In this document: positions 46,569 to 58,948 of the stretch, one piece after another
How the letters are laid out: each line of letters begins with the position of its first letter
Numbering within the stretch: the first letter of the stretch is position 1
Assembly: GCA_022432975.1 (NCBI GenBank)
Contig: CM039503.1
Coordinates: 49,021,259 to 49,085,258, forward strand
Length of the DNA stretch: 64,000 nucleotides
Reading direction: 5' to 3'
Source: Begonia masoniana
Lineage: Eukaryota > Streptophyta > Magnoliopsida > Cucurbitales > Begoniaceae
Position numbers and translations under genes: made by a program
Notes under the pieces: generated by a model
What the model was told of the DNA's origin: nothing
The model's database searches: none
What the model saw: only the letters and a program-made list of their open reading frames with translations

Positions 46569-48662
46569 TGTGACACCCAGTTTTATCAGACTAATTCTTT
46601 ATTCTTTTAAATTAATGGATGACTAGGCAAGGGCATAAGGGGTAATTAGAAATTTTAAGTGGATAACATATTTAAGGAAAGAGGGTTGGGTTTAATGCAC
46701 TGTAGTGGCCACCATTTCATACTTTTCCTCTTCGGGTTTTCAGCTCGAGTAGCAAAGCTCTCTAGGCGATTTTCTTTGCTCGATTCTCTTTCAACCTAAG
46801 TAAGTTTTCCTCATTCTCTTGCGTTTTAGCAGTTAGATAACCGAGGGAGTACAATGTGAGGATTTCAAGGATGCTGTTGATGAGAGTTGGTTCGGGTTCT
46901 TGGGGAATAAATGGGAATGTGCAAGCAGTAGAGTTCCAAACTGGTTTCCTTATTCTTCTAGTTAATTTTTGGTAAAGTTTGGCGAAGGTTTGATTGATGT
47001 TCTGTTATGAACTTAGGTGAGCGAGCTTCTAAGGTAGCTTACAGCCGAGCGATTTCCAGGAGACCAGGTAAGTAAAGTTTGCTTGTGTCTTCGGAACTAC
47101 ATCACAAAACAGTAGGATTATGTGTGTTTGAATGTTTGTATGTCATGCATCATATTTTAAAAATTTATGCGAAAATGAATTTACATGAAATGGCATGGTA
47201 AGGAATGAACAGACTGTAACAGTTGTTAAGAGAACTAATCCGCCCCTTAACCAAGAGAGAGGATGTATGACTTTAGGGAAAATGATCCAAACCCCAATTT
47301 CACATGGGGATCAGATCAGTTTATTAAGGGAACTAATCCGTCCCTTAATCAAGAGAGAGGATGTATGACTTTGGGAGAAGTGATCTAACTCCCAATTTTA
47401 CAGAATGATCAGATCAGAAACGATGCATATGTAACTGAGATGAGAAAGTAGAAACTGCATATTTTGGAATTTATGTTTCAGCATTACATTTCATTATTGC
47501 TTTACTTACTTAGCATTAGGCTAATAGATGAGTTTTGTAATGTAGGTGAAGAAGTGTCAACAGGTGTGTTCACTGAGTTTGCTGAGGACTAGTCTGGTTG
47601 GAGGAGTGCATCTATGTAACAATCTGGCAACTGATGGGGCGGTTTAACTGGTGTCAGTGGATGAGAAGGTTTAGTGAACTATGATTCAATTTAAGTATGT
47701 TGTGAGTTTCTATGAAAGTGGTAGTTTTGATGTTTGAATTCAATTTGAGACTTTTCTGATAATGATACTCTGTTGGATTTAATAGTGGTGTTTACTAAAG
47801 TTTGGAGTAATACACAGATTTAAATAGTTTTGAACGATTTTTAGTAAAATGCTCAAATTCTTTTGGTAGTCAGAGCTTTCTTTGTGTAGAGAGAAAATGC
47901 TCGATGAGCTACTATATAAAGTTGTTGTTCTGTTAACTATCGGAAGATGTCTTCAGTAAAGTCATCGGATGATGTCTTCAGGAAAAGCCATCGGATGATA
48001 TCTTCAGTAAAGTCATCGGATGATGTCTTCAGTGGAAGCCATCGGAAGATATATGTAAAAAATTTGTCGTTTTGTAATCGGATGATGCCGAGTAATTTAT
48101 CCATCGGATGATGAAGGTAAAAGTCTTTTGTCGTTTTGTAACCGGATGATGTCGAGTATTTTATCTACCGGAAGATGTGAGTAAGTATAGTTGTCGTTTT
48201 ATGATCGGCACAGGCTGGATAGAAGATTCATCCAGCTGACGTCATTGGTAGATGCGAGTAGCAAATACTTGTCGTTTTGCGATCGGCTGACGTCATCGGC
48301 TGAAGTTGGAAGAGTGATTCTTCCGGCTGACGTCATCGGTGGAAGTCTTCAGTTTATTTCCTTTTTTGTTGACCTTGTCTAGCGGCAGATGCGTTTGACT
48401 TTTACAATTTTCACGTTTCCACGCTTAAGTCTTGGTCGAACCAATTCCTACTATTTCAATTGATATTTCCAAATATTGATTTACAACCCCGTTTAATCTC
48501 TGCTTGTTTTCAAATGATTTTCCGCTGGGAATTTTAACGTTGTGGTTTTAGTGAACATCGAGTTTTGACTTTCAAGTGAAATTTTAAGTTTGGTCCAAAA
48601 TTTCCTAGTTATGTTCGGGTTTATGAGTAACGAACTGAGTTTAGAAAACTCGGGGCATTACA
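46569..48662 (+). repeat. Gypsy-3 5' LTR
   Basis: TGTGACACCCAG to GGGCATTACA, 2,094 bp. Very close to the 3' LTR. It contains a motif array (47938-48350): CGGA cores at 47941, 47966, 47992, 48017 and 48043, then doublets 48079/48105 and 48143/48169, followed by gctgacgtcat sites near 48236-48340. Confidence 0.92.
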
Positions 48663-48663
48663 G

Positions 48664-48680
48664 TATGGTATCAGAGACAT
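48664..48680 (+). other. Primer binding site of Gypsy-3
   Basis: tatggtatcagagac directly after the LTR end ttaca matches the initiator tRNA-Met complement tggtatcagagc. Confidence 0.8.
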
Positions 48681-48775
48681 TAAGTTAAACCGTTCAAAAG
48701 ATTACTCATCAGTGCCAGTCGTCGCATGGGAGTACTACAACAACTGTAAGTGTTCATGTTAACCTTAGTTATTAG

Positions 48776-51700
48776 ATGTTTATGAAAGAAGTTAACCCTG
48801 TGCAGGAATTTAGTATAATGGCCAGACGCCCAAGGAGACCTAGAGTGTCAAGGGAAATGCCAAATTTGAGAGGTGAGGAGGAGCCTAGTGTGATTAGGCA
48901 GTTGACAGAATTAGTGCGTCAGCAAACAGACCTAGTGCATCAACAGTCCGATCAGTTAGGAGTGCTGTTAAACCGAGAGGTGCAGGGAAGTGTCAACTCG
49001 AGTTCTAGCAATGAACAATCTGGAGATAGATTTCGGAGACTAAGACCACCCATGTTTGATGGACAGTCATCTGATCCGGTTATTGCTGAAGGGTGGCTTA
49101 GGAAGATTGAAAGTATGTTTAGGTGCGCCAACATTGGAGAAGGAGACAAAGTCACATTTGCAACATTTCACTTGGCTGGTGAAGCTCAACTTTGGTGGGA
49201 AACAATAGAGACCACCACTGATGTCTTGGCGATGCCTTAGTCGCAATTCAAAGACATTTTCTACGAGAAGTATTTCAACAGTACTGTCCAAACTGCAAAG
49301 AAGTTGAAATTTCTAAACTTGAAGCAGACAGGGTCTGTGGCCGAGTACAGTAGGCAGTTCGAGTTCCTGACCAGGTTTGCTGGACATTTTGCTCATAGGG
49401 ACGAGGATAAGATGTTTAAATTTGTGCATGGACTGAAGCCAGAAATTTACCGAGGAGTTAAATTTTGTGGTATTAAAGGCTTGTCATTCAGTGAAGTTAT
49501 GTCTACTGCTCTAGAAGTGGAAGAAGCTGAAAGGAAGTGTGCTGGACCAAAAGAGGTCCCACAAAAGTCGGTCCAGCCACACCATCAAAGGGGAATGAAG
49601 AGGCCTAGTGAAGGCCAGAGTAGCCAAGGAACAGGAGGGAAGGTACAGAATGTCAGGAAATTTTCCCAGTGTCCTAAGTGCTTGAAGTACCACCCGGGCG
49701 AGTGCAGATTGGGCTTTGGAAAGTGTTTCAACTGTGAGGAGGTTGGACACACGATCAAAGAGTGCCCGAAGCCTAGAATCACCAGATGCTACAATTGTAA
49801 CAAGATCGGCCATATTAGCAGAGACTGCCCAGCTCCTAAGAGTGGCCCTGCTATGGTTAAACTGAGGATATTCTCCATGATGGAGTCAGGCGATGATGAA
49901 CAGCCAGCTGTTGTGTCAGGTACTATACTGGTCAACTCTTTACCCGCTTTTACATTGATAGATTCTGGTGCAACACATTCATTCATAGCATCTGCATTTG
50001 CTGATAAGTTAGATGTAAAGCTTACCCCTACTGAGCATGTGTTTAATGTCGCATTACCCTCGGGTGAACACATGAACTCTAACCGAGTGATGCTTGATAG
50101 TGCTGTATTTGCAGGAAACATGGACCTACCTGCTAACCTCATTATTATGGATATAATGGGATTTGATGTAATCCTAGAATAGATTGGTTGTTTAAGCATT
50201 ATGTCACAATCGATTGTAGGACTGGAGTTGTTAGTTTTCAACCCCCTGGTAGTTTGAAACATACCTTCCAAGCTCTAAAGAAGAGTAAGAAAATGTCTGT
50301 TATGACCTCTATAAATTGTGGACCCTCACCATGCAGAGAGTACTTATGCTTTTTGGCCAGTGTTTTAGATACACAACTAGTAGGAAAAGCAACTCCCCAA
50401 AATGTCTTAGTTGTCCAAGATTTCCCAGAAGTATTCCTAGATGACCTTCCTGGTTTGCCGCCAGATAGGAAAATTGAATTCGTTGTAGATGTTTATCCCG
50501 GCGCTGAGCCTGTGTCTAAAAATCCATATAGATTAGTACAAACAGAACTTAGAGAATCAAAGAAACAGTTAGAGGATCTGTTGGAGAAAGGGTTTATACC
50601 CCCTAGCTTTTCACCGTGGGGTGCACCTGTTCTTTTTGTCAAAAAGAAAGATGGATCGATGCGTATGTGCATTGATTATAGGGAATTGAATAAGTTAACT
50701 GTCAAGAACAAGTATCCATTACCGAGGATTGATGACCTATTTGACCAACTTCGTGGTGCACGAGTTTTCTCTAAGATTGATTTGAGGTCAGGTTACTACC
50801 AACTAAAAGTCAAAACTGAAGATATTCCAAAGACTGCCTTTCGCACAAAGTATGGACACTATGAGTTTCTAGTTATGTCCTTTGGATTGACAAATGCACC
50901 GGCAGCCTTCATGGATCTTATGCATAGAGTGTTTCACGAGTATTTAGACAAGTTTGTTATTGTGTTTATAGATGATATTTTAATCTATTCACGTTCTAGT
51001 GGAGAACATGCAGAACATTTGAACTTAGTATTGGAGGTGCTAAGGCAGCACCAACTCTATGCCAAGTTTTCCAAATGTGAGTTTTGGCTGGACAGAGTTC
51101 ACTTCCTTGGTCATGTGATCTCTGGTGATGGAATATCTGTCGATCCAGCTAAGATTCAAGCAGTTAAGGAGTGGCCCCAACCGAAGAATTCTGCAGATAT
51201 TCGGAGTTTCCTTGGACTTGCAGGATATTACAGGAAGTTTATTGAAGGATTCTCAAATATTGCAACACCCCTCACTCGGTTAACTAGGAAAAATATGAAG
51301 TATGTGTGGACTGAGGATTTGAGCATAGTTTTCAGACTTTGAAACAAAAACTGACCAATGCTCCAATTTTGACCCTTCCCGTTGATAATGGTAAATTTAG
51401 CATTTACTGTGATGCATCCAAGATTGGACTTGACTGTGTCTTGATGAAAGAGGGAAAGATAATAGCTTATGCCTCTAGGCAGTTGAAAACATATGAGAAG
51501 AATTACCCTACACATGACTTGGAATTAACTGTAGTTGTATTCGCACTTAAGATTTGGAGGCACTACCTGTATGGACAGACTTGTGATATATTCTCGGACC
51601 ATAAAAGTCTGAAATATATCTTTACACAGAAGGAATTAAACATGAGGCAACGTCGATGGTTGGAATTTGTAAAGGATTATGATTTTGAGATTAAATACCA

Positions 51701-53298
51701 TCCCGACAAAGCAAATGTTGTGGCAGATGCCTTAAGTAGAGTGACAACTTTAGCCTCAGCCTTGATTCTTGATGTACCATTAGCCTTAGAGTCTGGATTC
51801 CAGAGGTTTAATCTAGAAGCAGTATCCAGTGTATCAGCTATACTCTCAGCCATAACCTTAAAGCCTACTATTTTGGAGAAAATAAAGGAAGCTCAAACGA
51901 ATGATGACGAATGTAACAAGTACAAGTTAAGCATGGATTCTACGGACAAAACAGATTTTAACTATTCTGCTGATGGAATCCTTAAGTTTAGAAATAGATG
52001 ATTTGTCCCTACCGTTAAAGAACTTCGTGATGAGATTCTTTCTGAAGCACACTCTTCCAGGTTCTCTGTTCACCTTGGGAGTACAAAGATGTACAAGGAT
52101 CTTAAACAACATTATTGGTGGCCAGGTATGAAAAAAAGTGTGGCAGAATATGTAGGATCATGTTTGTGTTGTCAGCAGGTTAAAGCTGAGCATCAGAGAC
52201 CTGCTGGAATGTTACAACCTTTACCAGTTTCCGAATGGAAATGGGAGCAAATAACGATGGACTTTGTGGTAGGATTGCCTAGAACGACTAAAGACATGAT
52301 GCAATTTGGGTGATAGTTGACCGTCTAACCAAATCAGCTCATTTCCTACCAATAAAGGTGACTTACTCGATGGATCAACTTGCTGAATTGTACGTGCGAG
52401 AAATTGTTAGGTTACATGGAGTTCCAAATACCATAGTTTCAGACCGAGACTCTAGATTTACATCTAAGTTTTGGAAAAGTTTATACAAGGCTATGGGAAC
52501 ACAGCTCAACTTTAGCACAGCCTTTCAGCCTCAAACAGATAGACAATCCGAGAGAACTATTCAGACCTTAGAAGATATGCTCTGTGCATGTGTTTTAGAT
52601 TTTCAAGGTTCCTAGAGCAAGTACCTATCCTTAGTAGAATTCTCTTATAATAACAGTTTTCAGGCAATTATCGGTATGGCACCGTATGAAGCACTGTATA
52701 GACGAAAGTGCAGATCTCCTTTGTACTGGGACGAAGTTGGTGAAGCACAGTTGCTTGGTCCTGACATTGTGCAACAAACTGTTGAGAAGGTTGCCCTCAT
52801 CCGCCAAAGGATCTTAACAGCTCAAAGCCGGTAGAAAAGTTATGCCGACAGAAGACGCAGAGAACTAGAGTTTGAAGTAGGTGATGAAGTTTTCTTCAAG
52901 GTATCACCATTTAAAGGAGTTGTGAGATTCGGGAAGAGAGGCAAGTTGAACCCAGATTTATTGGACCATTCACTATTCTGAAGAGAGTTGGGAGAGCAGC
53001 CTATCAGTTGCAGCTACCGGCTTCTATGGAGGGGATACACAGTGTGTTCCATGTTTCTATGTTGAAGAAGTGCATAAGGGATCCATATCATGTTGTGGAG
53101 CAGCAGGGCGTTGAAGTTCATCCTACCCTTACCTATGAGGAGAAACCAGTAAGGATCCTGGACTATGCAGTGAAGGTATTGCGCAACAAAGGGATTCCCT
53201 TAGTGAAAGTCTTATAGTATAACCAGAACATAGAGGAGACAACCTGAGAATGTCAGCAAGACATGATAGACCAACATCCAGAATTATTCAGGTACTGA
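48776..53298 (+). pseudogene. Gypsy-3 gag-pol, inactivated
   Basis: Possible starts at 48776 or 48818 (the latter, MARRPRRPR, is more gag-like). Gag to about 49650; two zinc knuckles CFNCEEVGHTIKEC and CYNCNKIGHISRDC (49730-49830); protease LIDSGATHSF; RT with FIDDILIYS (about 50965); RNase [14 protein letters not shown]; integrase finger [14 protein letters not shown]; core SDRDSRFTS; chromodomain-like end. Stops at about 49239, 51999, 52613, 52833, 53216 and 53246 fall at conserved Trp or Gln codons; frameshifts near 50180, 51340 and 52305. Not functional. Confidence 0.92.
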
Positions 53299-53970
53299 AT
53301 TTTGAGGACAAAATTCTTTTAAGGATGGTAGATTGTAACACCCGGTTTTATCAAACTAATTCTCTATTCTTTTAAATTAATGGATGACTAGGGAAGGGCA
53401 TAAGGGGTAATTAGAAATTTTAAGTGGATAAGTTTTCTTCAAGGTATCACCATTAAAGGAGTTGTGAGATTCGGGAAGAGAGGCAAGTTGAACCCAGATT
53501 TATTGGGACCATTCACTATTCTGAAGAGAGTTGGGGAGAGCAGCCTATCAGTTGCAGCTACCGGCTTCTATGGAGGGGATACACAGTGTGTTCCATGTTT
53601 CTATGTTGAAGAAGTGCATAAGGGATCCATATCATGTTGTGGAGCAGCAGGGCGTTGAAGTTCATCCTACCCTTACCTATGAGGAGAAACCAGTAAGGAT
53701 CCTGGACTATGCAGTGAAGGTATTGCGCAACAAAGGGATTCCCTTAGTGAAAGTCTTATAGCATAACCAGAACATAGAGGAGACAACCTGAGAATGTCAG
53801 CAAGACATGATAGACCAACATCCAGAATTATTCAGGTACTGAATTTTGAGGACAAAATTCTTTTAAGGATGGTAGATTGTAACACCCGGTTTTATCAAAC
53901 TAATTCTCTATTCTTTTAAATTAATGGATGACTAGGGAAGGGCATAAGGGGTAATTAGAAATTTTAAGTG
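52888..53970 (+). repeat. 543-bp tandem duplication at Gypsy-3 3' end
   Basis: 52888-53430 (pol tail, purine tract, and the first ~97 bp of LTR) is followed at 53431 by a second copy starting at the same agttttcttcaagg. The second copy carries a one-base loss (accattaaagg) and extra g residues. Result: a partial LTR 53334-53430 before the complete one at 53878. Confidence 0.9.
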
Positions 53971-55998
53971 GATAACCTATTTAAGGAAAGAGGGTTGGGT
54001 TTAATGCACTGTAGCCGCCACCATTTCATACTTTTCCTCTTCGAGTTTTCAGCTCGAGTAGCAGAGCTCTCTAGGCGATTTTCCTTGCTCAATTCTCTTT
54101 CAACCTAAGTAAGTTTTCCTCATTCTCTTGTGTTTTAGCAGTTAGATAACCGAGGGAGTACAATGTGAGGATTTCAAGGATGCTGTTGATGAGAGTAGGT
54201 TCTGGTTCTTGAGGAATAAATGGGAATGTGCAAGCAGTAGAGTTCCAAACTGGTTTTCTTGTTCTTCTGGTTAATTTTTGGTAAAGTTTAGCGAAGGTTT
54301 GATTGATGTTCTGTTATGAACTTAGGTGAGCGAGCTTCTAAGGTAGCTTACAGCCGAGCGATTTCCAGGAGATCAGGTAAGTAAAGTTTGCTTGTGCCTT
54401 CGGGCCTACATCACAAAACAGTAGGATTATGTGTGTTTGAATGTTTGTATGTCATGTATCATATTTTGAAAATTTATGCGAAAATGAATTTACATGAAAT
54501 GCCATGGTAAGGAATGAACAGACTGCAATAGTTGTTAAGGGAACTAATCTGCCCCTTAACCAAGAGAGAGGATGTATGACTTTAGGGGAAATGATCCAAA
54601 CCCCAATTTCATAGGGGGGTCAGATCAGTTTGTTAAGGGAACTAATCCGCCCCTTAATTAAGAGAGAGGATGTATGACTTTGGGAGAAGTGATCCAACTC
54701 CCAATTTCACAGGGGGATCAGATCAGAAACGATGCATATGCAACTGAGATGAGAAAGTAGAAACTGCATATTTAGGAATTTATGTTTCAGCATTACATTT
54801 CATTATTGCTTTACTTACTTAGCATTAGGCTAATAGATAAATTTTGTGATGTAGGTGAAGAAGTGTCAACAGGTGTGTTCACTGAGTTTGCTGAGGACTA
54901 GTCTGGTTGGAGGAGTGCATCTATGTAACAATCTGGCAACTGATGGGGCGGTTTAACTGGTGTCAGTGGATGAGAAGATTTAGTGAACTATGATTCAATT
55001 TAAGTATGTTGTGAGTTTCTATGACAGTGATAGTTTTGATGTTTGAATTCAATTTGAGACTTTTCTGATAATGATACTCTGTTGGATTTAATAGTGGTGT
55101 TTACTAAAGTTTGGAGTAATACACGGATTTAAATAGTTTTGAACGATTTTTAGTAAAATGCTCAAATTCTTTTGGTAGTCAGAGCTTTCTTTGTGTAGAG
55201 AGAAAATGCTCGATGAGCTGCTATATAAAGTTGTTGTTCTGTTGACTATCGGAAGATGTCTTCAGTAAAGTCATCGGATGATGTCTTCAGGAAAAGCCAT
55301 CGGATGATGTCTTCAGTAAAGTCATCGGATGATATCTTCAGTGGAAGCCATCGGAAGATATAAGTAGAAAATTTGTCGTTTTGTAACTGGATGATGCCGA
55401 GTAATTTATCCATCGGATGATGAAGGTAAAAGTCTTTTGTCGTTTTGTAACCGGATGATGTCGAGTATTTTATCTACCGGAAGATGTGAGTAAGTATAGT
55501 TGTCGTTTTGTGATCGGCAGAGGCTGGATGGAAGATTCATCCGGCTGACGTCATCGGTAGATGCGAGTAGCAAAAACTTGTCGTTTTGCGATCGGCTGAA
55601 GTTGGAAGAGTGATTCTTCCGGCTGACGTCATCGGCTGAAGTTGAAAGAGTGATTCTTCCGGCTGACGTCATCGGTGGAAGTCTTCAGTTTATTTCCTTT
55701 TTTGTTGACCTTGTCTAGCGACAGATGCGTTTGACTTTTACAATTTTCACGTTTCCACGCTTAAGTCTTGGTCGAACCAATTCCTACTATTTCAATTGAT
55801 ATTTCCAAATATTGATTTACAACCCCATTTAATCTCTGCTTGTTTTCAAATGATTTTCCGCTGGGAATTTTAACGTTGTGGTTTCAGTGAACATCGAGTT
55901 TTGACTTTCAAGTGAAATTTTAAGTTTGGTCCAAAATTTCCTAGTTATGTTCGGGTTTATGAGTAACGAACTAAGTTTAGAAAACTCTGGGCATTACA
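53878..55998 (+). repeat. Gypsy-3 3' LTR
   Basis: TGTAACACCCGG to GGGCATTACA, 2,121 bp. Same motif array as the 5' LTR at 55248-55680, with one extra ctgaagttggaagag unit near 55587-55655. Confidence 0.92.
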
Positions 55999-56003
55999 AA
56001 TAA
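55999..56003. repeat. Target duplication of Gypsy-3, right copy
   Basis: aataa, identical to 46564-46568. Joining the flanks restores the LARD arm (...aaaataaagtatctc). Confidence 0.9.
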
Positions 56004-56081
56004 AGTATCTCAATCTATCTAAGGATGTGCTTATGATTGATCCAAATTTCGAGGAAAAAAATTTTATTTAGTGGGGGAGAA

Positions 56082-57905
56082 TGTAAAATCCACCGTTAAC
56101 TTAGGGCACACAGGCACAAAAGTGGTGGAAAAAGAAGGAAAGATCACGTCCCCTCCCCTCAATTAATCCCCATCTAAATTTCTCTCTCTCCATTAAAACC
56201 TAGGTGGAGAAGAACATAGACAACCCCTCACTTATCTTCCCTTCAATTAAGTTAAACCCACACTTGTCTCTCTCCTTTAATGCCCACCTAAAATTCCTAT
56301 CCCCTCCATAAATCACTCTGCATCTGGTTTGCTTAAAGGAGAAAGAAGGAAATAGAGAGAGAAATCAAGAGAGAAAGATCGAATTGAACCTTCGGCTTTC
56401 AGTTTCTTCTCGTACCGTTTTGTTCAAGAAATGGCTTTGTTTATCTGCTTTCTCTTTTTCTAGTTTCCTCTGTTACTGCTTGTGATCGATGTGTGCATTA
56501 GACCAAAGCTGCTTAATTCTTCGAAGCTTCCTCTCTTTCTTCTCGGACTTGTTGGTTTTGCTCATTATTTCTTTTGTTAAGCATTCATATCAAATCATAC
56601 CAGAATTTAAATCACAAATGCAAAGACATTCCTTATATTGCATTTCAGATTTCTTTACTGTTGAGTTTTTGAAAACCAGAGAAGATTTGGAAACTTCTTG
56701 TCCCAATTCTAGGTGACTATTGGTGTTGCCTATGTGATTTTGTGATTAAAATAGCACTCCAAGAGTTGTCGGCCGTAGGTAAGAATCCTAGTCTTTTGTC
56801 TCTCTGTTTGCGTTAAAAATTTCGATTTGAAGGTTAAAATTTTGAAAGTATAAATGTGAGGCACCATTTCTGACTTGGGTGATTATTGTTTCGTAACTTT
56901 CTTCGGCTTTATAAATGAATTATCCCTTTAGAGAAGAATATTTATAGGGCAAATAATTTAGAGTATAAGTGTATCGATCTTACTCTAAGATTAAACGATT
57001 TTACTTTTGATTAGATACAAATTTATCTAATTAAGTGGGGATTCATTTAGGACTTTTGGACCACTGATTGTTGAGACTTGGAATTATCGGGTTTGACCTA
57101 GTGTAAGCGCACTCGAAGTAGGAGTTTATTTTATTTTCGGTTAAGTATTATTTTTAATTCATTAATTAAATTCATTTACTTAGCATAAATTGTTTATTTA
57201 ATTTGGTACAATTGTTTCATTTACACATTTATCAACTGCATATTTTATCATTAATAAAAATTGTGTGGTTTTAACTAGAAGTAATAGGACAACTGAAGAG
57301 CCGTGTCCTTGGACGCGCAACCCTAAACCTGATTAGGATAATTGTGACGTGCAACTGTCGAATGTCGATGTTTTGGCCAATGGCGTAGTGTGCTCAGAGT
57401 CCATGAGAGACTCTATTTTTACTGAATATCTATCAAAATTGCATATTTAGATTTTTATTAAATTTATGCATCTCGTTTTATAAATGCTAGGAATAAATTT
57501 TACCCCTATTAAGTTTAGTCGACTCACCCCAAACGACTTTATTTTTTTTTCAAGATCTAATTCAATGAAGTTATAGTTATCAGATCGGATGGAAATCTCT
57601 TGGAGTTATAATAATAATTTTTCCTTTTAGAACTTATTTTAATTTTTAAGGTTAGATACCACTGAATACTTGTAAGCTTTATTTTATTCTTACACACTGA
57701 CATTTATTTGAACTTATATCATCATATTATCTAGTGTCACTTGTTGGACCTGTTTTAGTTCATATGTTCGGGGCCCTGGCTTTATATTCAAGTATAAAAT
57801 TTTTCACTTCGTTTTCTAACTAAATAAGATTAAGAGTCGGACAATTGACTCGATTTTCGAGTTAGTCATCCCTTGTTCTGTTGCAGTCCCTTTTGGGACA
57901 TGACA
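56082..57905 (+). repeat. LARD LTR 4 (terminal 3' LTR)
   Basis: Preceded by the purine tract gtgggggagaa; TGTAAAATCC to gggacatgaca, 1,824 bp. Followed by the duplication gttat and the E2 pseudogene. Confidence 0.9.
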
Positions 57906-58672
57906 GTTATGGCGGCCGTAACTCCATACTACAACAGACTTTTCTTCTTCGACTTCGTTTTCCCCTCCAATTACCCGAGTCTACCACCCAAGGTTCATTA
58001 TGGGTCTTACGGAGTAGGACTGAATCCCAATTTGTATAACAATGGCCACGTCTGTCTTAGCTTACTCAACACTTTGGAATGGGAAGAAGTGCGAGAAGTG
58101 GAACCCCTCCAAGTCATCGGTATTTCAGATTCTGCTCTCCATACAAGCGCTGGTCCTCAATGAGAAGCCATATTTCAACGAGCCGATGCGTGCCAGTCGC
58201 CGTGCAACTGTATTGGACAAGAAGTCGCAGGCCTACACCGAGGAGGTGTTTGCTTTAACCTGTCGAACGATGCTCAATTTAAATTTAAATCCACCAAAAA
58301 ACTTTGAGATATTCATTTCCCGCCATTTTTGTCGGCGAGGATCGAGTATTTTAATGGCGTGTGAATGGTCAAGTTCCAGTAGGGTACTTTGCTGAATCTC
58401 CGTCGATTATCAAGGTATCGGCGAAATTTAGGGCGGAAATGATGTAGTTGTATCCAATACTTGTAGATGCTTTCAGGAGAACCGTGGCTTCGATAGATAC
58501 GTCGATTGCAAGGCTGACGGTGAAGAAGACGCAGTCATCAAAACCTTCCGTTGCCGGAGAAAAGAAAGATAGCATTGCTAAGAAGGTAATAACGAAAATT
58601 AGAAAAATGTTGGGGTTTAAGAAGAAGACGACGGGGCAGGAAATCAAAGCAACTGGAAACGAAGCTAATTAG
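57906..58672 (+). pseudogene. Ubiquitin-conjugating enzyme E2 pseudogene, catalytic and C-terminal part
   Basis: Resumes the frame cut at 31119: VTPYYNRLFFFDFVFPSNYP, LPPKVHYGSYGVGLNPNLY, then NNGHVCLSLLNT with the catalytic Cys. An extra T near 58074 shifts the frame to WNGKKCEKWNPSKSS, IQALVLNEKPYFNEP and YTEEVFALTCRTML; another shift near 58357 gives NGQVPVGYFAESPS, and a TAG follows at about 58447. The last open stretch is Lys-rich (IARLTVKKTQSSKP... KKKTTGQ) and ends at 58672. Order and motifs match large plant E2 enzymes (UBC38/PHO2-like). At least four lesions plus the insertion: dead gene. Confidence 0.88.
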
Positions 58673-58948
58673 AACTGCTTCAATAGCGGAAATTGCAGGT
58701 TTGAAGGTTGAACACGTTTTTCTTTTGATTTTTAGCAATTATTTCATACATATTCACAGTTTTTGTTGGAAAAAACTTCTCAAATAGAAGACTTTAGTAG
58801 AAACTAGGATTTCTGTTGCTGAAAATATAAATTATAACAATAACTAGATTGAAACCCACAACTCTAATCTCATTATTATTGTTTATGCATTGGTAAATAG
58901 TTAGACTAGAAAATTAAATAGGGCAAAATGTAAAAAATTAAGTCTATA
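58673..58948. other. Flank 3' of the E2 pseudogene
   Basis: AT-rich; no gene. Probably former 3' untranslated and downstream DNA. Its last five bases (ctata) are the left target duplication of the solo LTR. Confidence 0.5.

Larger units (their letters stand above)
46569..55998 (+). mobile_element. Gypsy-3: Ty3/gypsy element nested in the LARD
   Basis: Plus strand, flanked by aataa at 46564-46568 and 55999-56003. 5' LTR 46569-48662, primer site tatggtatcagaga (48664), degenerate gag-pol 48776-53298, duplicated 3' end, 3' LTR 53878-55998. Younger than the LARD into whose unit 3 arm it is inserted. Confidence 0.93.
31120..57905 (+). mobile_element. Tandem array of a non-autonomous LTR element (LARD), 26.8 kb
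   Basis: Flanked by gttat on both sides. It has four LTRs in the same direction (31120, 36164, 41919, 56082) separating three internal regions, which is a tandem multimer sharing LTRs. Primer site tggtatcagaactcagg follows the first LTR (33182) and a relative, tgatatcagagctcagg, follows the third (43753). The purine tract agtgggggagaa precedes LTRs 2, 3 and 4. The internal regions have no long reading frame; near the tract lie traces of a gypsy pol tail (YPNL...MIDPNFEDKIL). Hence a Ty3/gypsy-derived LARD. Nested inside: copia and gypsy remnants (36412-39885) and Gypsy-3 (46569-55998). Confidence 0.85.

Noticed and set aside
47938..48360. CRISPR-like regular repeats
   Set aside because: Repeats of ~25 bp lie in both LTRs of a plant retroelement, spacers are also repeated, and there are no cas genes.
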